Shown here piece by piece: positions 9,340 to 17,414 of a DNA stretch of 64,000 nt. The notes under the pieces were generated by a model, which was given only the letters and a program-made list of their open reading frames with translations, was not told the DNA's origin and made no database searches. Source of the DNA: UBA12567 sp964598425. Its GTDB lineage: Bacteria > Planctomycetota > Phycisphaerae > Phycisphaerales > SM1A02. Where the stretch lies: the NCBI GenBank assembly GCA_964598425.1, contig CAZRBV010000002.1:47847-111846 (forward strand), in the 5' to 3' direction. A program made the position numbers and the translations under genes. Every line of letters starts with the position of its first letter. Positions within the stretch are counted from its first letter, which is position 1.

Positions 9340-9918
9340 TCATTCGAGATGTTCAGGAAGATCGTCGGGGGTGTTGACGTTCTGTACCTGCAACGCCTCT
9401 GCTTGCTGGACGATGCGGGCCCCGGCTGCATCAAGCCACGCCGCGACGCTTCTCCGTCCGCTGTCGAGAGAGGCACGCACCGACCCAAGCAGCGCTGCGT
9501 CCACGGCCAGTGGAAGTTGCAGGCGATGGTCGGGAATGCGTGGGTCTCCAAGACACGCCACCGGGAATGCGGACTCAAGAAGCTTCAGGAGTGCGCCCGC
9601 CTGAAGCCAGGGCATGTCACACGGAAGAATGAGCCACCGCCCCGCCAGCTCGCTGGCGAGGACTGCTTCGATGCCGGCAAGCGGCCCCATACCAGCGTGC
9701 TCAGGCAAGTCCGGGATGTATGGCTGGGCACCACACGTGGCGGTGTCCGGACCCGACACCACCACAGTGTCGCAACACCTTTGGCCGAGTGCGATGGCGG
9801 CGTCTCCCATGGATTGCTCGCCAACAACAATGTGTTGCTTTTCGCGTCCCATTCGGCTGCTCTGGCCACCCATCAGGATGGCTGCTGCTGTCAGATGTGT
9901 TGAGCGGCAATTCGACAT
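9340..9918 (-). CDS. mobA: Molybdenum cofactor guanylyltransferase MobA
   Basis: The 192-residue protein transfers GMP from GTP to Mo-molybdopterin, giving the MGD cofactor. The diagnostic nucleotide-binding signature AAILMGGQSSRMGREK is at residues 12-27, and PCDMPWL is the metal-binding Asp motif. The length is normal. It lies close to the FdhF/YdeP-type oxidoreductase, which needs a bis-MGD cofactor, so the functional link is good even though pilT sits between them on the same strand as mobA. Confidence 0.93.
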   Translation of the reverse strand: MSNCRSTHLTAAAILMGGQSSRMGREKQHIVVGEQSMGDAAIALGQRCCDTVVVSGPDTATCGAQPYIPDLPEHAGMGPLAGIEAVLASELAGRWLILPCDMPWLQAGALLKLLESAFPVACLGDPRIPDHRLQLPLAVDAALLGSVRASLDSGRRSVAAWLDAAGARIVQQAEALQVQNVNTPDDLPEHLE

Positions 9919-9939
9919 ACGTACAGCGTACGCCTTCGA

Positions 9940-10146
9940 CTACGCCGCGCGGGGGCCACCGTGAGGCGGATCAAACCAACCAAAGCAGTTCAGCCGCTCG
10001 GCGAGTGCTTCCAGGCTCCGATTGGAATCGGACCGAATTCGTCGGAGGTGTTGCCTTGGAGTCTCGGTGTCCCGGGCTTGCTCTGCGGGAAATGGGAGCA
10101 CGCTTCGGGGAAGGGATCCGTGATGATTGTGTTCGGGGTGATACAT
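9940..10146 (-). CDS. Hypothetical 68-residue protein upstream of mobA
   Basis: An open frame ends 21 nt before mobA on the same strand. Translation from the ATG at 10146 begins MYHPEHNHHGSLP and ends with ALAERLNCFGWFDPPHGG and a short tail. The mix of Trp, Phe, Asp and Gly and the codon choice near the end look like coding sequence, but there is no Shine-Dalgarno and I recognise no family. A GTG at 10200 would add 18 basic residues. It could be a small gene cotranscribed with mobA or chance. Confidence 0.35.
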   Translation of the reverse strand: MYHPEHNHHGSLPRSVLPFPAEQARDTETPRQHLRRIRSDSNRSLEALAERLNCFGWFDPPHGGPRAA

Positions 10147-10317
10147 GGTTGGTTGTGGCAGGTGCCGCACTTCTGACAATCGACGAGATCGTCGGTTCAC
10201 TTCGCGGCAGATCTGCGATCAGGCAGAAACCATCTTCAGGGCCTTGCGGCGCGGGTTCTGACCCGCAGCGTCTGCGTAACCCGACGTCCGATAGCCTCTC
10301 GCTACCATGCGGGGCTC

Positions 10318-11592
10318 ATGAAGACGCTCGAATCCACTCCCCTCCCTGTGACCTCTGATCCCGATCTGGCACCGGTACGCGAGAAGGTGCTTCGGGGTTC
10401 TCGGCTGTCGATCGATGATGGACTGCGCTTGTACGAAACACCCGATCTCTGGTCGGTGTGTGGACTCGCTGATCTGGTCCGACGGAGGATGCATGGTGAT
10501 GTTGCGTATTACAACGTCAATCGCCATCTCAATTACACGAATGTCTGCGCGCTCTCGTGCCACTTCTGCGCGTTTGCGCGCAAACGTGGCGAAGAAGGCG
10601 CATACGAGTTTACGATTGATGACGTGCGATCAGAGGCCCGCAAAGCGGTGGAGTCAGGCGCGACTGAAATGCATGTCGTAGGAGGGCTGCACCCCTGGCA
10701 TCCGTTTGACTTTTACGTCGACATGGTTCGAGCAATCCGGGAGACTGCGCCGCGAGTTCACATCAAGGCATTCACCGCAGTCGAGATCGTTCACCTCGCT
10801 CGAATCTCCAAGCGAGGCCGCGATGGGACAGACGGCATTCGGGAGGTGCTGCAGGATCTTCGCCACGCCGGGCTGGGTTCGCTCCCGGGCGGTGGCGCCG
10901 AGGTCTTTGATGATCGCATTCATGACGAAGCCTTTAAGGGCAAGATTCGCGCTGACGCATGGATGGATGTCCATCGCATCGCGCATGAGTTGGGTCTGCA
11001 CACCAATGCGACCATGTTGTACGGGCACATTGAGGGTCGAGCCGAGCGTGTGCGTCACATGGCGATTCTCCGATCGCAGCAGGACGAAACGCTGCTGAAG
11101 TGGGCTGCGTCGCAGGGGCAGGCTGTGGACGGTGCGACGGTCGTCTTGACGGGGCCGAGTGAGCTGTACCCGGGCGAGCGACTTCCGACGATGGAATCCT
11201 GCGAGACTGGGTGGTATCAGGCGTGTATTCCACTGCCATTCATACCAGATGACAGCGTCCTGGAGCACTTGCACGGGCCGACCGGTCTTGAGAATCTCCG
11301 GACCATTGCGATTGCAAGGCTCATGCTTGACAACATTCCCCATATGAAAGCGTTCTGGATCATGCAAACGCTTCCGCTCTCACAGCTCATGTTGCAGATG
11401 GGCGGCGCCGATGACATTGACGGAACTGTAGTGTGGTATGACATCACGAAAGTTGATGGCTGCGGCACGCACCAGGAGACTGGTGTCGAGGAACTGCATC
11501 GACTTCTTCTGGAAGCAGGGTTGCGACCCCAGGAGCGTGACACTTTGTATCGACCGGTTCATCGAACCGGTGCTGGCTGGTCGATCGGGTGA
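10318..11592 (+). CDS. mqnE: Aminofutalosine synthase MqnE (radical SAM)
   Basis: MqnE joins SAM to 3-[(1-carboxyvinyl)oxy]benzoate to form aminofutalosine in the futalosine route to menaquinone. The [4Fe-4S] ligands are C77, C81 and C84 in CALSCHFC, and the family block IKAFTAVEI, LPGGGAEVF and HELGLHTNATMLYGHIE is intact, which separates it from MqnC. At 424 residues it is longer than most MqnE proteins (about 370-390). The extra part is an insertion of roughly 40 residues after RSQQDET, where the usual chain runs directly into the FIPL-like strand. The start is an ATG three bases after a GC-rich stretch with no clear Shine-Dalgarno. MqnB is found 47 kb away in the same window. Confidence 0.92.
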   Translation: MKTLESTPLPVTSDPDLAPVREKVLRGSRLSIDDGLRLYETPDLWSVCGLADLVRRRMHGDVAYYNVNRHLNYTNVCALSCHFCAFARKRGEEGAYEFTIDDVRSEARKAVESGATEMHVVGGLHPWHPFDFYVDMVRAIRETAPRVHIKAFTAVEIVHLARISKRGRDGTDGIREVLQDLRHAGLGSLPGGGAEVFDDRIHDEAFKGKIRADAWMDVHRIAHELGLHTNATMLYGHIEGRAERVRHMAILRSQQDETLLKWAASQGQAVDGATVVLTGPSELYPGERLPTMESCETGWYQACIPLPFIPDDSVLEHLHGPTGLENLRTIAIARLMLDNIPHMKAFWIMQTLPLSQLMLQMGGADDIDGTVVWYDITKVDGCGTHQETGVEELHRLLLEAGLRPQERDTLYRPVHRTGAGWSIG

Positions 11593-11713
11593 CCCTCGGC
11601 TCAACCACTGCTGGATGATTCACCGCGGGGTCCATCCCACCCAATACTGCCCACCGCACGAATGACCCGGAGCCCGGGCATCCCATGTCATGAGGTGCGG
11701 CTTTCAAGCGAGA

Positions 11714-13321
11714 TCATGAGCCACCGTCCGGCGGGCTTGAATCGATCTCGCTGGCGTGACCGAGCACCCACCGCCACTCGTGCATTCGCATCGCCCAGGA
11801 CGCGATGAGAATGACAAGGCCGCCAGTGGCAGTCAGCCCGATCAACCGTCCGATTGAACCGAGCAGCGACGCTCTGGCGGTCCACACGTACGAGAGCCCC
11901 CATACGCAGGCTGCCATGACGGCCGTGGCCAGAAGGACGCGCCAGAGGGTTGACCAGACCTCGCGATTGACTGGCGTGACGCCGCGACTGCGTAGGATCG
12001 CAGTGAGCAGCACGGCCTGAAGAGCTGCGCAAATCGCCGTCGACCAGGCCAGGCCCGCGACGCCAAGTGGGGTCCAGATGAGTGTGAGGTTCAGTACCAG
12101 GTTCAGCGAAACCATTGCCATGGAGATCCGAACGGGCGTCATCACCTCGTCTCGTGCGTAGAACGCGCGTGTCAGGATCTGTATCAGCATGTATGCCCAG
12201 ATGCTCGCTGCATAGCCAATCAGGACGAAGGCTACCCGTGAAGTATCCAGCTCAGTAAATGCACCACCCTGCAGAATGACTTTGGTAAGCGGCTCTCGAA
12301 CGAGCAGCAGTCCGGCGCTCGCCGGAATGCTGATGAAGAGCACCAATCGAACACCTCTTCGCACCATGGCTGTGAAACGCTCGGGATGACTGGCAAGGCT
12401 TGTGAGCAGCGGATAGATGACCGTCGCGACGGCCAGACCAAAGACGCCCAGCGGGAATTGATAGAGCCGCTGTGAGTACGTAATGACGGCCATCGAGTGC
12501 TCATTGAGTGGGTACTGATAGCCAAACACGGTGGGGTCATCAACGATTGCGGGCCATGAAGCAATGAGGCCATCGAACAGTGTGTTGATTTGAAGCACGC
12601 CGAGACCGAGAATCATCGGGGCGGCCCGGCGAAACACTTCGATGAACGGCTTGGCTGCACCGCGGACGTCGAGTAGCACAGTTGCCTTGCCGCGAAGCGC
12701 CCACAGCGACCACGCAACTTGAAGGAATCCGGCCACGATGACGCTGCCAGCGGCCATTACGGTGATAGCAAGTCGATCATCTGGTGTGGATGTGTCAAAC
12801 AGACGCCACCCGATGAGTGTGGCCGTGATGATGCAACCATTGAGTATCAGTGGCGTCGCTGCTGTTGGGCCAAACCTCCCATGAACGTGGAGCATGGCAC
12901 CGATGATGGCCACGACGCAGACCAGTGGGATGTACGGCAGCGTGAGCATCAGCAGGAAGATCGAGGGATCGTCGTGCCCAGTTGATGCTGACATCAGAAA
13001 CATCACGGCTTCGCCAAGGACCACGATCGCGCCGAGTCCTACCGCGAGTGCGCCAAGCACACCCCCCGCAAGCGCAGCTGCGGTGCGGGCGTCTGCTGCG
13101 CTGAGACGCTGATAGGTGGGGAGGAACGCTGCCGACAGCGCGCCCTCCCCAAACAGCCGTCGGAAGGCGTTTGGAATCAGGAATGCAAAGTCGAACCAGC
13201 TCTTTTCGACGTAGGTGCCGAGGAGTCGGCTGAACACACCATCACGAATCAGGCCGGTGACTCGGCTGATCGTCGTCAGCAGCATGATGGTTCGCGTGTT
13301 GCGTTCGAGTCCGTCAGACAT
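11714..13321 (-). CDS. murJ: Lipid II flippase MurJ
   Basis: The 535-residue polytopic membrane protein is of the MurJ/MVN (MviN) family, which flips the peptidoglycan precursor lipid II across the inner membrane. N-terminal MLLTTISRVTGLIRDGVFSR and PNAFRRLFGEGALSAAFLP are typical, and hydrophobic segments continue to the end, compatible with the family's 14 helices. The start at 13321 (MSDGLERN) is chosen because the preceding 114 in-frame codons lie inside the upstream VanZ-like gene and are not MurJ-like. It overlaps the end of that gene by 8 nt, so translation is probably coupled. Confidence 0.94.
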   Translation of the reverse strand: MSDGLERNTRTIMLLTTISRVTGLIRDGVFSRLLGTYVEKSWFDFAFLIPNAFRRLFGEGALSAAFLPTYQRLSAADARTAAALAGGVLGALAVGLGAIVVLGEAVMFLMSASTGHDDPSIFLLMLTLPYIPLVCVVAIIGAMLHVHGRFGPTAATPLILNGCIITATLIGWRLFDTSTPDDRLAITVMAAGSVIVAGFLQVAWSLWALRGKATVLLDVRGAAKPFIEVFRRAAPMILGLGVLQINTLFDGLIASWPAIVDDPTVFGYQYPLNEHSMAVITYSQRLYQFPLGVFGLAVATVIYPLLTSLASHPERFTAMVRRGVRLVLFISIPASAGLLLVREPLTKVILQGGAFTELDTSRVAFVLIGYAASIWAYMLIQILTRAFYARDEVMTPVRISMAMVSLNLVLNLTLIWTPLGVAGLAWSTAICAALQAVLLTAILRSRGVTPVNREVWSTLWRVLLATAVMAACVWGLSYVWTARASLLGSIGRLIGLTATGGLVILIASWAMRMHEWRWVLGHASEIDSSPPDGGS

Positions 13322-14072
13322 CGACGTCACTTCGTGGTTGTGCCATGGTGGCGCGCAGCACAAGAGCCGCTCCTCCGATGCCGCCGCAGAGCATCCACGG
13401 CGACCCAAGGCTCGGATACCCGATCGAAGCGCACGCGATCGCGATGCCCCACCCCGCAGCGATCCCCAGCGGAATCGCAAGCCAGCTTGCCGGTGGAGGG
13501 ACCGGCCAGCGGGGACCGCCAACACGATTCCAACTCCGTCGCATGAACGGCCACGAGGCCAGCATGCCGGTTGCAAGGGCGAGCAAGGTACTGAATGTAC
13601 CTGCAGAGATCTGGAATCCGATCCAGAGGCCAGCGAAGATGAGCGGGAATGCGCCGAGGGCAACCACAGCCGCTACGACGCCCGTTGTGAGGCCGCCGTT
13701 GCCTGGAATCGTGATGTCATCGAGCGCCCGAATCGTTCGGTGGGCCGGCGCGAGTCCGAAGGAGGCGATGACGGCGGCGAGAATACCAATCCAGCCGCCC
13801 GCAATGTCCATGATGGAGAATGTCCGGTTGGTCGAGAATACCCGCTGGGTCCACTCATCCAGGGGTGCCCACAGGGCTACGAGTACAAAGGCCATCCATG
13901 CCCGTGGGACCAGTGCAGATCGTTCGACCAGCACTCCAAGCAGGCCAAAGGCGAGGAAGTGCAGAAGCTTGTCCGGCGGCGTGTGTTCGGGGCCAAGCGG
14001 ATCCATCGTCGGCCAATGGGTGAGCGTGGTCAGCAGGACGAAAAAGAGAAGACACACGCATCGCCACACCAT
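13314..14072 (-). CDS. VanZ-like polytopic membrane protein
   Basis: The 252-residue hydrophobic protein starts MVWRCVCLLFFVLL. It carries the VanZ-like block DKLLHFLAFGLLG about 35 residues in and APLDEWTQRVFSTNRTFSIMD next, where VanZ proteins have conserved His/Glu/Asp residues. Further hydrophobic segments follow. VanZ-family function is not well defined; some members affect glycopeptide sensitivity and others may handle cell envelope lipids. The position between ParA and MurJ, overlapping murJ by 8 nt, suggests an envelope role (inference). An ATG at 14139 is an alternative start that would overlap parA. Confidence 0.7.
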   Translation of the reverse strand: MVWRCVCLLFFVLLTTLTHWPTMDPLGPEHTPPDKLLHFLAFGLLGVLVERSALVPRAWMAFVLVALWAPLDEWTQRVFSTNRTFSIMDIAGGWIGILAAVIASFGLAPAHRTIRALDDITIPGNGGLTTGVVAAVVALGAFPLIFAGLWIGFQISAGTFSTLLALATGMLASWPFMRRSWNRVGGPRWPVPPPASWLAIPLGIAAGWGIAIACASIGYPSLGSPWMLCGGIGGAALVLRATMAQPRSDVDV

Positions 14073-14100
14073 GATTGCTTGGCGAGGCCTGCTGGCGAGG

Positions 14101-14973
14101 TCATCCAACGGTGTCGGCACCTTCTGCGGGAGTGGCATCAATCTTGATTTCGACATCTGGCGGTGATGGACGCCACATCTCAAGGACCGACTCGGCCAGC
14201 GCCAGGTAGTCCTGAGCGCCGCGGCATCCAGGGTCGTACGCCAGGATGGACTGACCGAATGAGGGCGCTTCCGCAAGTTTGATGTTCCGACGAACCGGAG
14301 GTGACAGCACGCGACAGGTTTGCCACGGAACGCTTTGGCTTCGGCACCCCTCAAGGAATACCTGAAGATCCTCGACAACCTCTTTGGCCAAGGTCGTCTG
14401 TGTTTCATGCATGCACAGAACGATCCCTGTGACACGGAGATGCGGGTTGACGCTTCCACATACAAGCCCGACGGTTTCAAGTAGCTTCCCAACTCCTTGC
14501 AGGGCCAGGAAGTGCGCCTGCATCGGCACGAAGACCTCGGTCGCTGCGCCGAGGGCATTGATGGTGAGTACACCGAGGCTTGGCGGGCAGTCGATGAGCA
14601 CGACGTCCCAATGATCGCCGGCGGCTTTGAGTGCGCTGTTCAAACGATCTTGCCGATTCTGGGCAGCTGCGAGATCTGTTTCGGCGGCTGCGAGATCGGT
14701 CTCGGCTGGAATGAGGTCGAGGTTGGGCTCGATCTCAACAGCAACATCTGTGGCGGTGACTTCGGAATCGAGTAGCACGTCATAGACGGTCGGATCATCC
14801 GGGCCGCATCGAACACCGAAGTGCAGCGAGAGGTGCGCTTGCGGGTCGAGATCAATCAAACAGGTTGAGATGCCGGACCGCGCCAGGGCCGCTCCCAGAT
14901 TGGCGGTGGTGGTCGTTTTGCCCACGCCCCCCTTTTGATTGATGATGGCGACAACTCGCCGGTCTCCGTTCAT
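14101..14973 (-). CDS. parA: ParA-family P-loop ATPase
   Basis: The 290-residue protein has the deviant Walker A KGGVGKTTTTANL (residues 14-26), the Walker A' CLIDLDPQAHLS, and LIDCPPSLGVLTINAL as Walker B. These are Soj/ParA features of ATPases that segregate chromosomes or position cell structures on the nucleoid. Start at the ATG at 14973 (MNGDRRVVAI); ATG 14991 and an upstream start at 15048 are alternatives. parB is not adjacent but lies 12 kb away with parS sites. A 21-bp tandem duplication inside the gene repeats AETDLAA. Whether it is the Soj partner of ParB or an orphan positioning ATPase is not decidable here. Confidence 0.88.
   Translation of the reverse strand: MNGDRRVVAIINQKGGVGKTTTTANLGAALARSGISTCLIDLDPQAHLSLHFGVRCGPDDPTVYDVLLDSEVTATDVAVEIEPNLDLIPAETDLAAAETDLAAAQNRQDRLNSALKAAGDHWDVVLIDCPPSLGVLTINALGAATEVFVPMQAHFLALQGVGKLLETVGLVCGSVNPHLRVTGIVLCMHETQTTLAKEVVEDLQVFLEGCRSQSVPWQTCRVLSPPVRRNIKLAEAPSFGQSILAYDPGCRGAQDYLALAESVLEMWRPSPPDVEIKIDATPAEGADTVG
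14663..14704. repeat. 21-bp imperfect tandem duplication within parA
   Basis: Two adjacent 21-nt units (14663-14683 and 14684-14704) match at 18 of 21 positions. They encode the doubled heptapeptide AETDLAA followed by AQNRQDRL in the ParA protein. The frame is kept. The extra unit lengthens the loop before the helix that precedes Walker B. Confidence 0.85.
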
Positions 14974-15101
14974 AGTGCGAGTGTACGGCATCGCGGAACC
15001 GGGTGGTGTGGATTGATGCCCGGCGGTGAGCCTCCCAATGATCTGCACCGGATGCTGTCCGCGGGGTAGTCGGGGGCCGTCGCATCAGCGACACTGGGCA
15101 T

Positions 15102-15830
15102 ATGCCACGTCCAACAGACACCGCGATCATTCTCCGTAGGTGGGAGTATTCAGAGACGTCGCAGACTGTGGCGGCACTCTCTCGCGAACACGGAATCGTG
15201 CGAGGGCTTGCCAAGGGAGCGCTGCGAAGCGGGAGTGCTTTCTCGGGCGGATTCGAACCGCTGACCCGTGGGCATCTGGGATGGCTGGTGAAGCCAGGTC
15301 GGGATCTGGCGATTCTGACGGAGTGGATGCTGGAAGACGTGTATTGGTTGACGCGGCAGGATCCAGCCGCGAATCGTGCCGGGATCTACGCTCTCGACCT
15401 GGTATCGCGGTTGTTGCGGGATGAAGATCCCCATCCATCGGTGTACGACGACTTGGATCAGGTGCTCCGGTTGCTGTCCGAGCCACCGTCTCCGGCGCTG
15501 CACTTGCTGCGGTTCCAATGGTCGTTGCTTGGCCATGTCGGGTGGCAGCCGGATGTCACACGCGACGTTGTGACGGGGGAGCCGATTCCCGATGATGTCG
15601 AGATTCTCGGATTTCGGTCATCGGCCGGAGGCATCGTGTCGTGCCCAGGTGAGCAGGACTGGCGCGTGCGGCGGGAGACGGTTGATGTGCTGGCGTCGCT
15701 TGGTGCCAATGGGGCGACTTCTGGACCGGAGGCCGCAGCTCGCGCAAGCGGGTTGATGGCGGTGTACGTGCGAGATCTTCTTGGCGATGGATCCGAGGCC
15801 ATGCGCCACGCGTTTCCCGATCTGCACTGA
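15102..15830 (+). CDS. recO: DNA repair protein RecO
   Basis: The 242-residue protein is RecO, which with RecR loads RecA onto SSB-coated single-stranded DNA. The N-terminal OB-fold is clear: IILRRWEYSETSQTVAALSREHGIVRGLAKGA is the standard opening, split here by no insertion. The C-terminal part, normally with a four-Cys zinc finger, has only one Cys (near IVSCPGEQDW), so the zinc site is lost, as happens in several RecO lineages. It stops 16 nt before the M16 peptidase gene. Confidence 0.88.
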   Translation: MPRPTDTAIILRRWEYSETSQTVAALSREHGIVRGLAKGALRSGSAFSGGFEPLTRGHLGWLVKPGRDLAILTEWMLEDVYWLTRQDPAANRAGIYALDLVSRLLRDEDPHPSVYDDLDQVLRLLSEPPSPALHLLRFQWSLLGHVGWQPDVTRDVVTGEPIPDDVEILGFRSSAGGIVSCPGEQDWRVRRETVDVLASLGANGATSGPEAAARASGLMAVYVRDLLGDGSEAMRHAFPDLH

Positions 15831-15846
15831 GCGGTATGCTGCAGCG

Positions 15847-17067
15847 ATGGCTGTTCAGTATGTCGAAGAAACGCTATCCAACGGGCTCAAGATTGTGGGT
15901 GAGATCGACCCGTCCTCGGCTTCGGCCGCGGCCGGTTTCTTTGTCCGGAGCGGCGCGAGGGATGAACCACGTGAGTTGATGGGTATCAGTCACTTTCTTG
16001 AGCATCTTGTGTTCAAGGGAAACGACGATCGCTCTGGCGAGGAAATCGACGAGGCATTCGACGAACTTGGGGTCAGCCACAATGCATGGACCAGCCACGA
16101 GATCACGGCGTTTCACGTACATGGTCTTCCTGATGTCCTCGAGCCAGCCCTGAGTGTGTTGGCGAGCATTCTGCGACCCGCACTGCGGGAGTCGGATATC
16201 GATGATGAGCGAGAGGTTGTCATTGAAGAAATCGCCATGTATGAAGATCAGCCCTTCTGGCAACTGTGGGAGCGAGCCGCCGAGGAATACTTCGGGGATC
16301 ACCCGATGGGATTTCGTGTTCTCGGCACTACTGCAACTGTTGGGTCAATGAGCCCGGAGGCGATACGTTGTTGGCATGCAGATCGGTATGGCGCGGACAA
16401 CATGGTCCTGGCGTTGTCCGGACGAATTGACTTTGATCGCATTGTTACGGCTGTCGATCAACTGTGTGGATCATGGAGTCGCACAGGGGCGAGCCGAACG
16501 CTTCACGAGTTGTCGCACTCCGAGAAGGAGTTTGTGATTCAAAGCGATCGTGTGACAGCCGCGTATGTCATGGGCATTGCGCCAGCACCTGCGCTGCAGG
16601 ACGTCAATCGGCATGCGGCAGCGATTCTCAACTGGGTACTTGGCCGCGGAGATGGATCTCGGTTGTACTGGTCGCTAGTTGATGTCGGTGATGCCGAGGA
16701 AGCTCGCAGTGAATACGAGGGGCACGATCGGTGCGGCCAGACTGTTTCGTGGGCAGTGTGCGAGCCGGAACGAATCGATTATGTGGAGTCCGTGATGCGG
16801 GCCGAGCACGATGCGGTGGCGGATTCACTGACCGAAGATGATCTTGCGATGGCGCGGGCTGTGCTGCGAACGGCAGTGACGGTGCATGGCGAGTTGCCGG
16901 CTGGTCGTATGCAGCGACTTGGCCGGATGCAAACCACGCTCGGCAGGTACATCCCGCTCGAGGAGGAGTTAGCGAGCCTCAACGCCGTGACGTTGGAAGG
17001 CGTTCGTCGTGTTGCCGAGGCGTGGCCAACGCAGCCGGTGGTGATGGGTCGAATGGTCCCGCAGTAG
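15847..17067 (+). CDS. M16-family zinc peptidase (pitrilysin/insulinase-like)
   Basis: The 406-residue protein carries the inverted zinc motif HFLEH (H49, E52, H53), with the third ligand Glu expected in the EREVVIEEIAMYED segment about 75 residues on. The C-terminal half is the second, non-catalytic M16 domain. This is the usual ~400-430 residue processing-peptidase-like form. Such enzymes cleave peptides or process precursors; no signal peptide is evident, so it is likely cytoplasmic. The ATG at 15847 is chosen because upstream codons overlap recO. Confidence 0.92.
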   Translation: MAVQYVEETLSNGLKIVGEIDPSSASAAAGFFVRSGARDEPRELMGISHFLEHLVFKGNDDRSGEEIDEAFDELGVSHNAWTSHEITAFHVHGLPDVLEPALSVLASILRPALRESDIDDEREVVIEEIAMYEDQPFWQLWERAAEEYFGDHPMGFRVLGTTATVGSMSPEAIRCWHADRYGADNMVLALSGRIDFDRIVTAVDQLCGSWSRTGASRTLHELSHSEKEFVIQSDRVTAAYVMGIAPAPALQDVNRHAAAILNWVLGRGDGSRLYWSLVDVGDAEEARSEYEGHDRCGQTVSWAVCEPERIDYVESVMRAEHDAVADSLTEDDLAMARAVLRTAVTVHGELPAGRMQRLGRMQTTLGRYIPLEEELASLNAVTLEGVRRVAEAWPTQPVVMGRMVPQ

Positions 17068-17414
17068 CGGCCTCGGTTGCTGCGGCGCGGGTCGTGATGG
17101 TGGAGCGCTTCGAGGGCCGATCGGGGGGCATCTGCCGCAGGCACGGCCGCCGCGCACCACAATGCCACCACAATTGGTTTGAGCGTGATGACTGTTCTGC
17201 GGAAGATCTTCGTGCGGGGATGGTTATCGGAGCATGGTCTCCGCTGAATTGCGGGTGGATTTCGCCATCAATGAGGTATGTGGCGGCGGCCCATTGCCCA
17301 CCATTTGCACTGTTGACGAGAATGCGGATCGGGCCCGCTCGTCCCCCAAAACCCAACAGAGCGCCCTCTCAGTGGGGTTGAGGGTCAACAGTGCAGTTGT
17401 GGATAACCCGTGGA
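17068..17414. other. Intergenic stretch without an assignable gene
   Basis: This 347-bp gap lies between the converging M16 peptidase and lpdA genes. On the minus strand a frame opening at a TTG (17356) reads GPIRILVNSANGGQWAAATY and DGEIHPQFSGDHAPITIP, which looks coding for about 65 codons, then runs into low-quality sequence and into the antisense of the M16 gene. It may be a decayed small gene or chance. A single DnaA-box-like 9-mer sits at 17398-17406. No terminator hairpin with a U tract was seen. Confidence 0.4.

Noticed and set aside
13322..13663. Extended N-terminus of MurJ
   Set aside because: The 114 added residues are Arg/Ser/Gly-rich, lie inside the VanZ-like gene, and do not match MurJ.
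15249..15259. tRNA T-loop-like string (GGATTCGAACC)
   Set aside because: It lies inside recO, and no cloverleaf forms around it.
17398..17406. Perfect DnaA-box-like 9-mer (TGTGGATAA)
   Set aside because: Only one copy was seen, with no neighbours or AT-rich element, so it does not suggest an origin; one such match in 64 kb is expected by chance about half the time.
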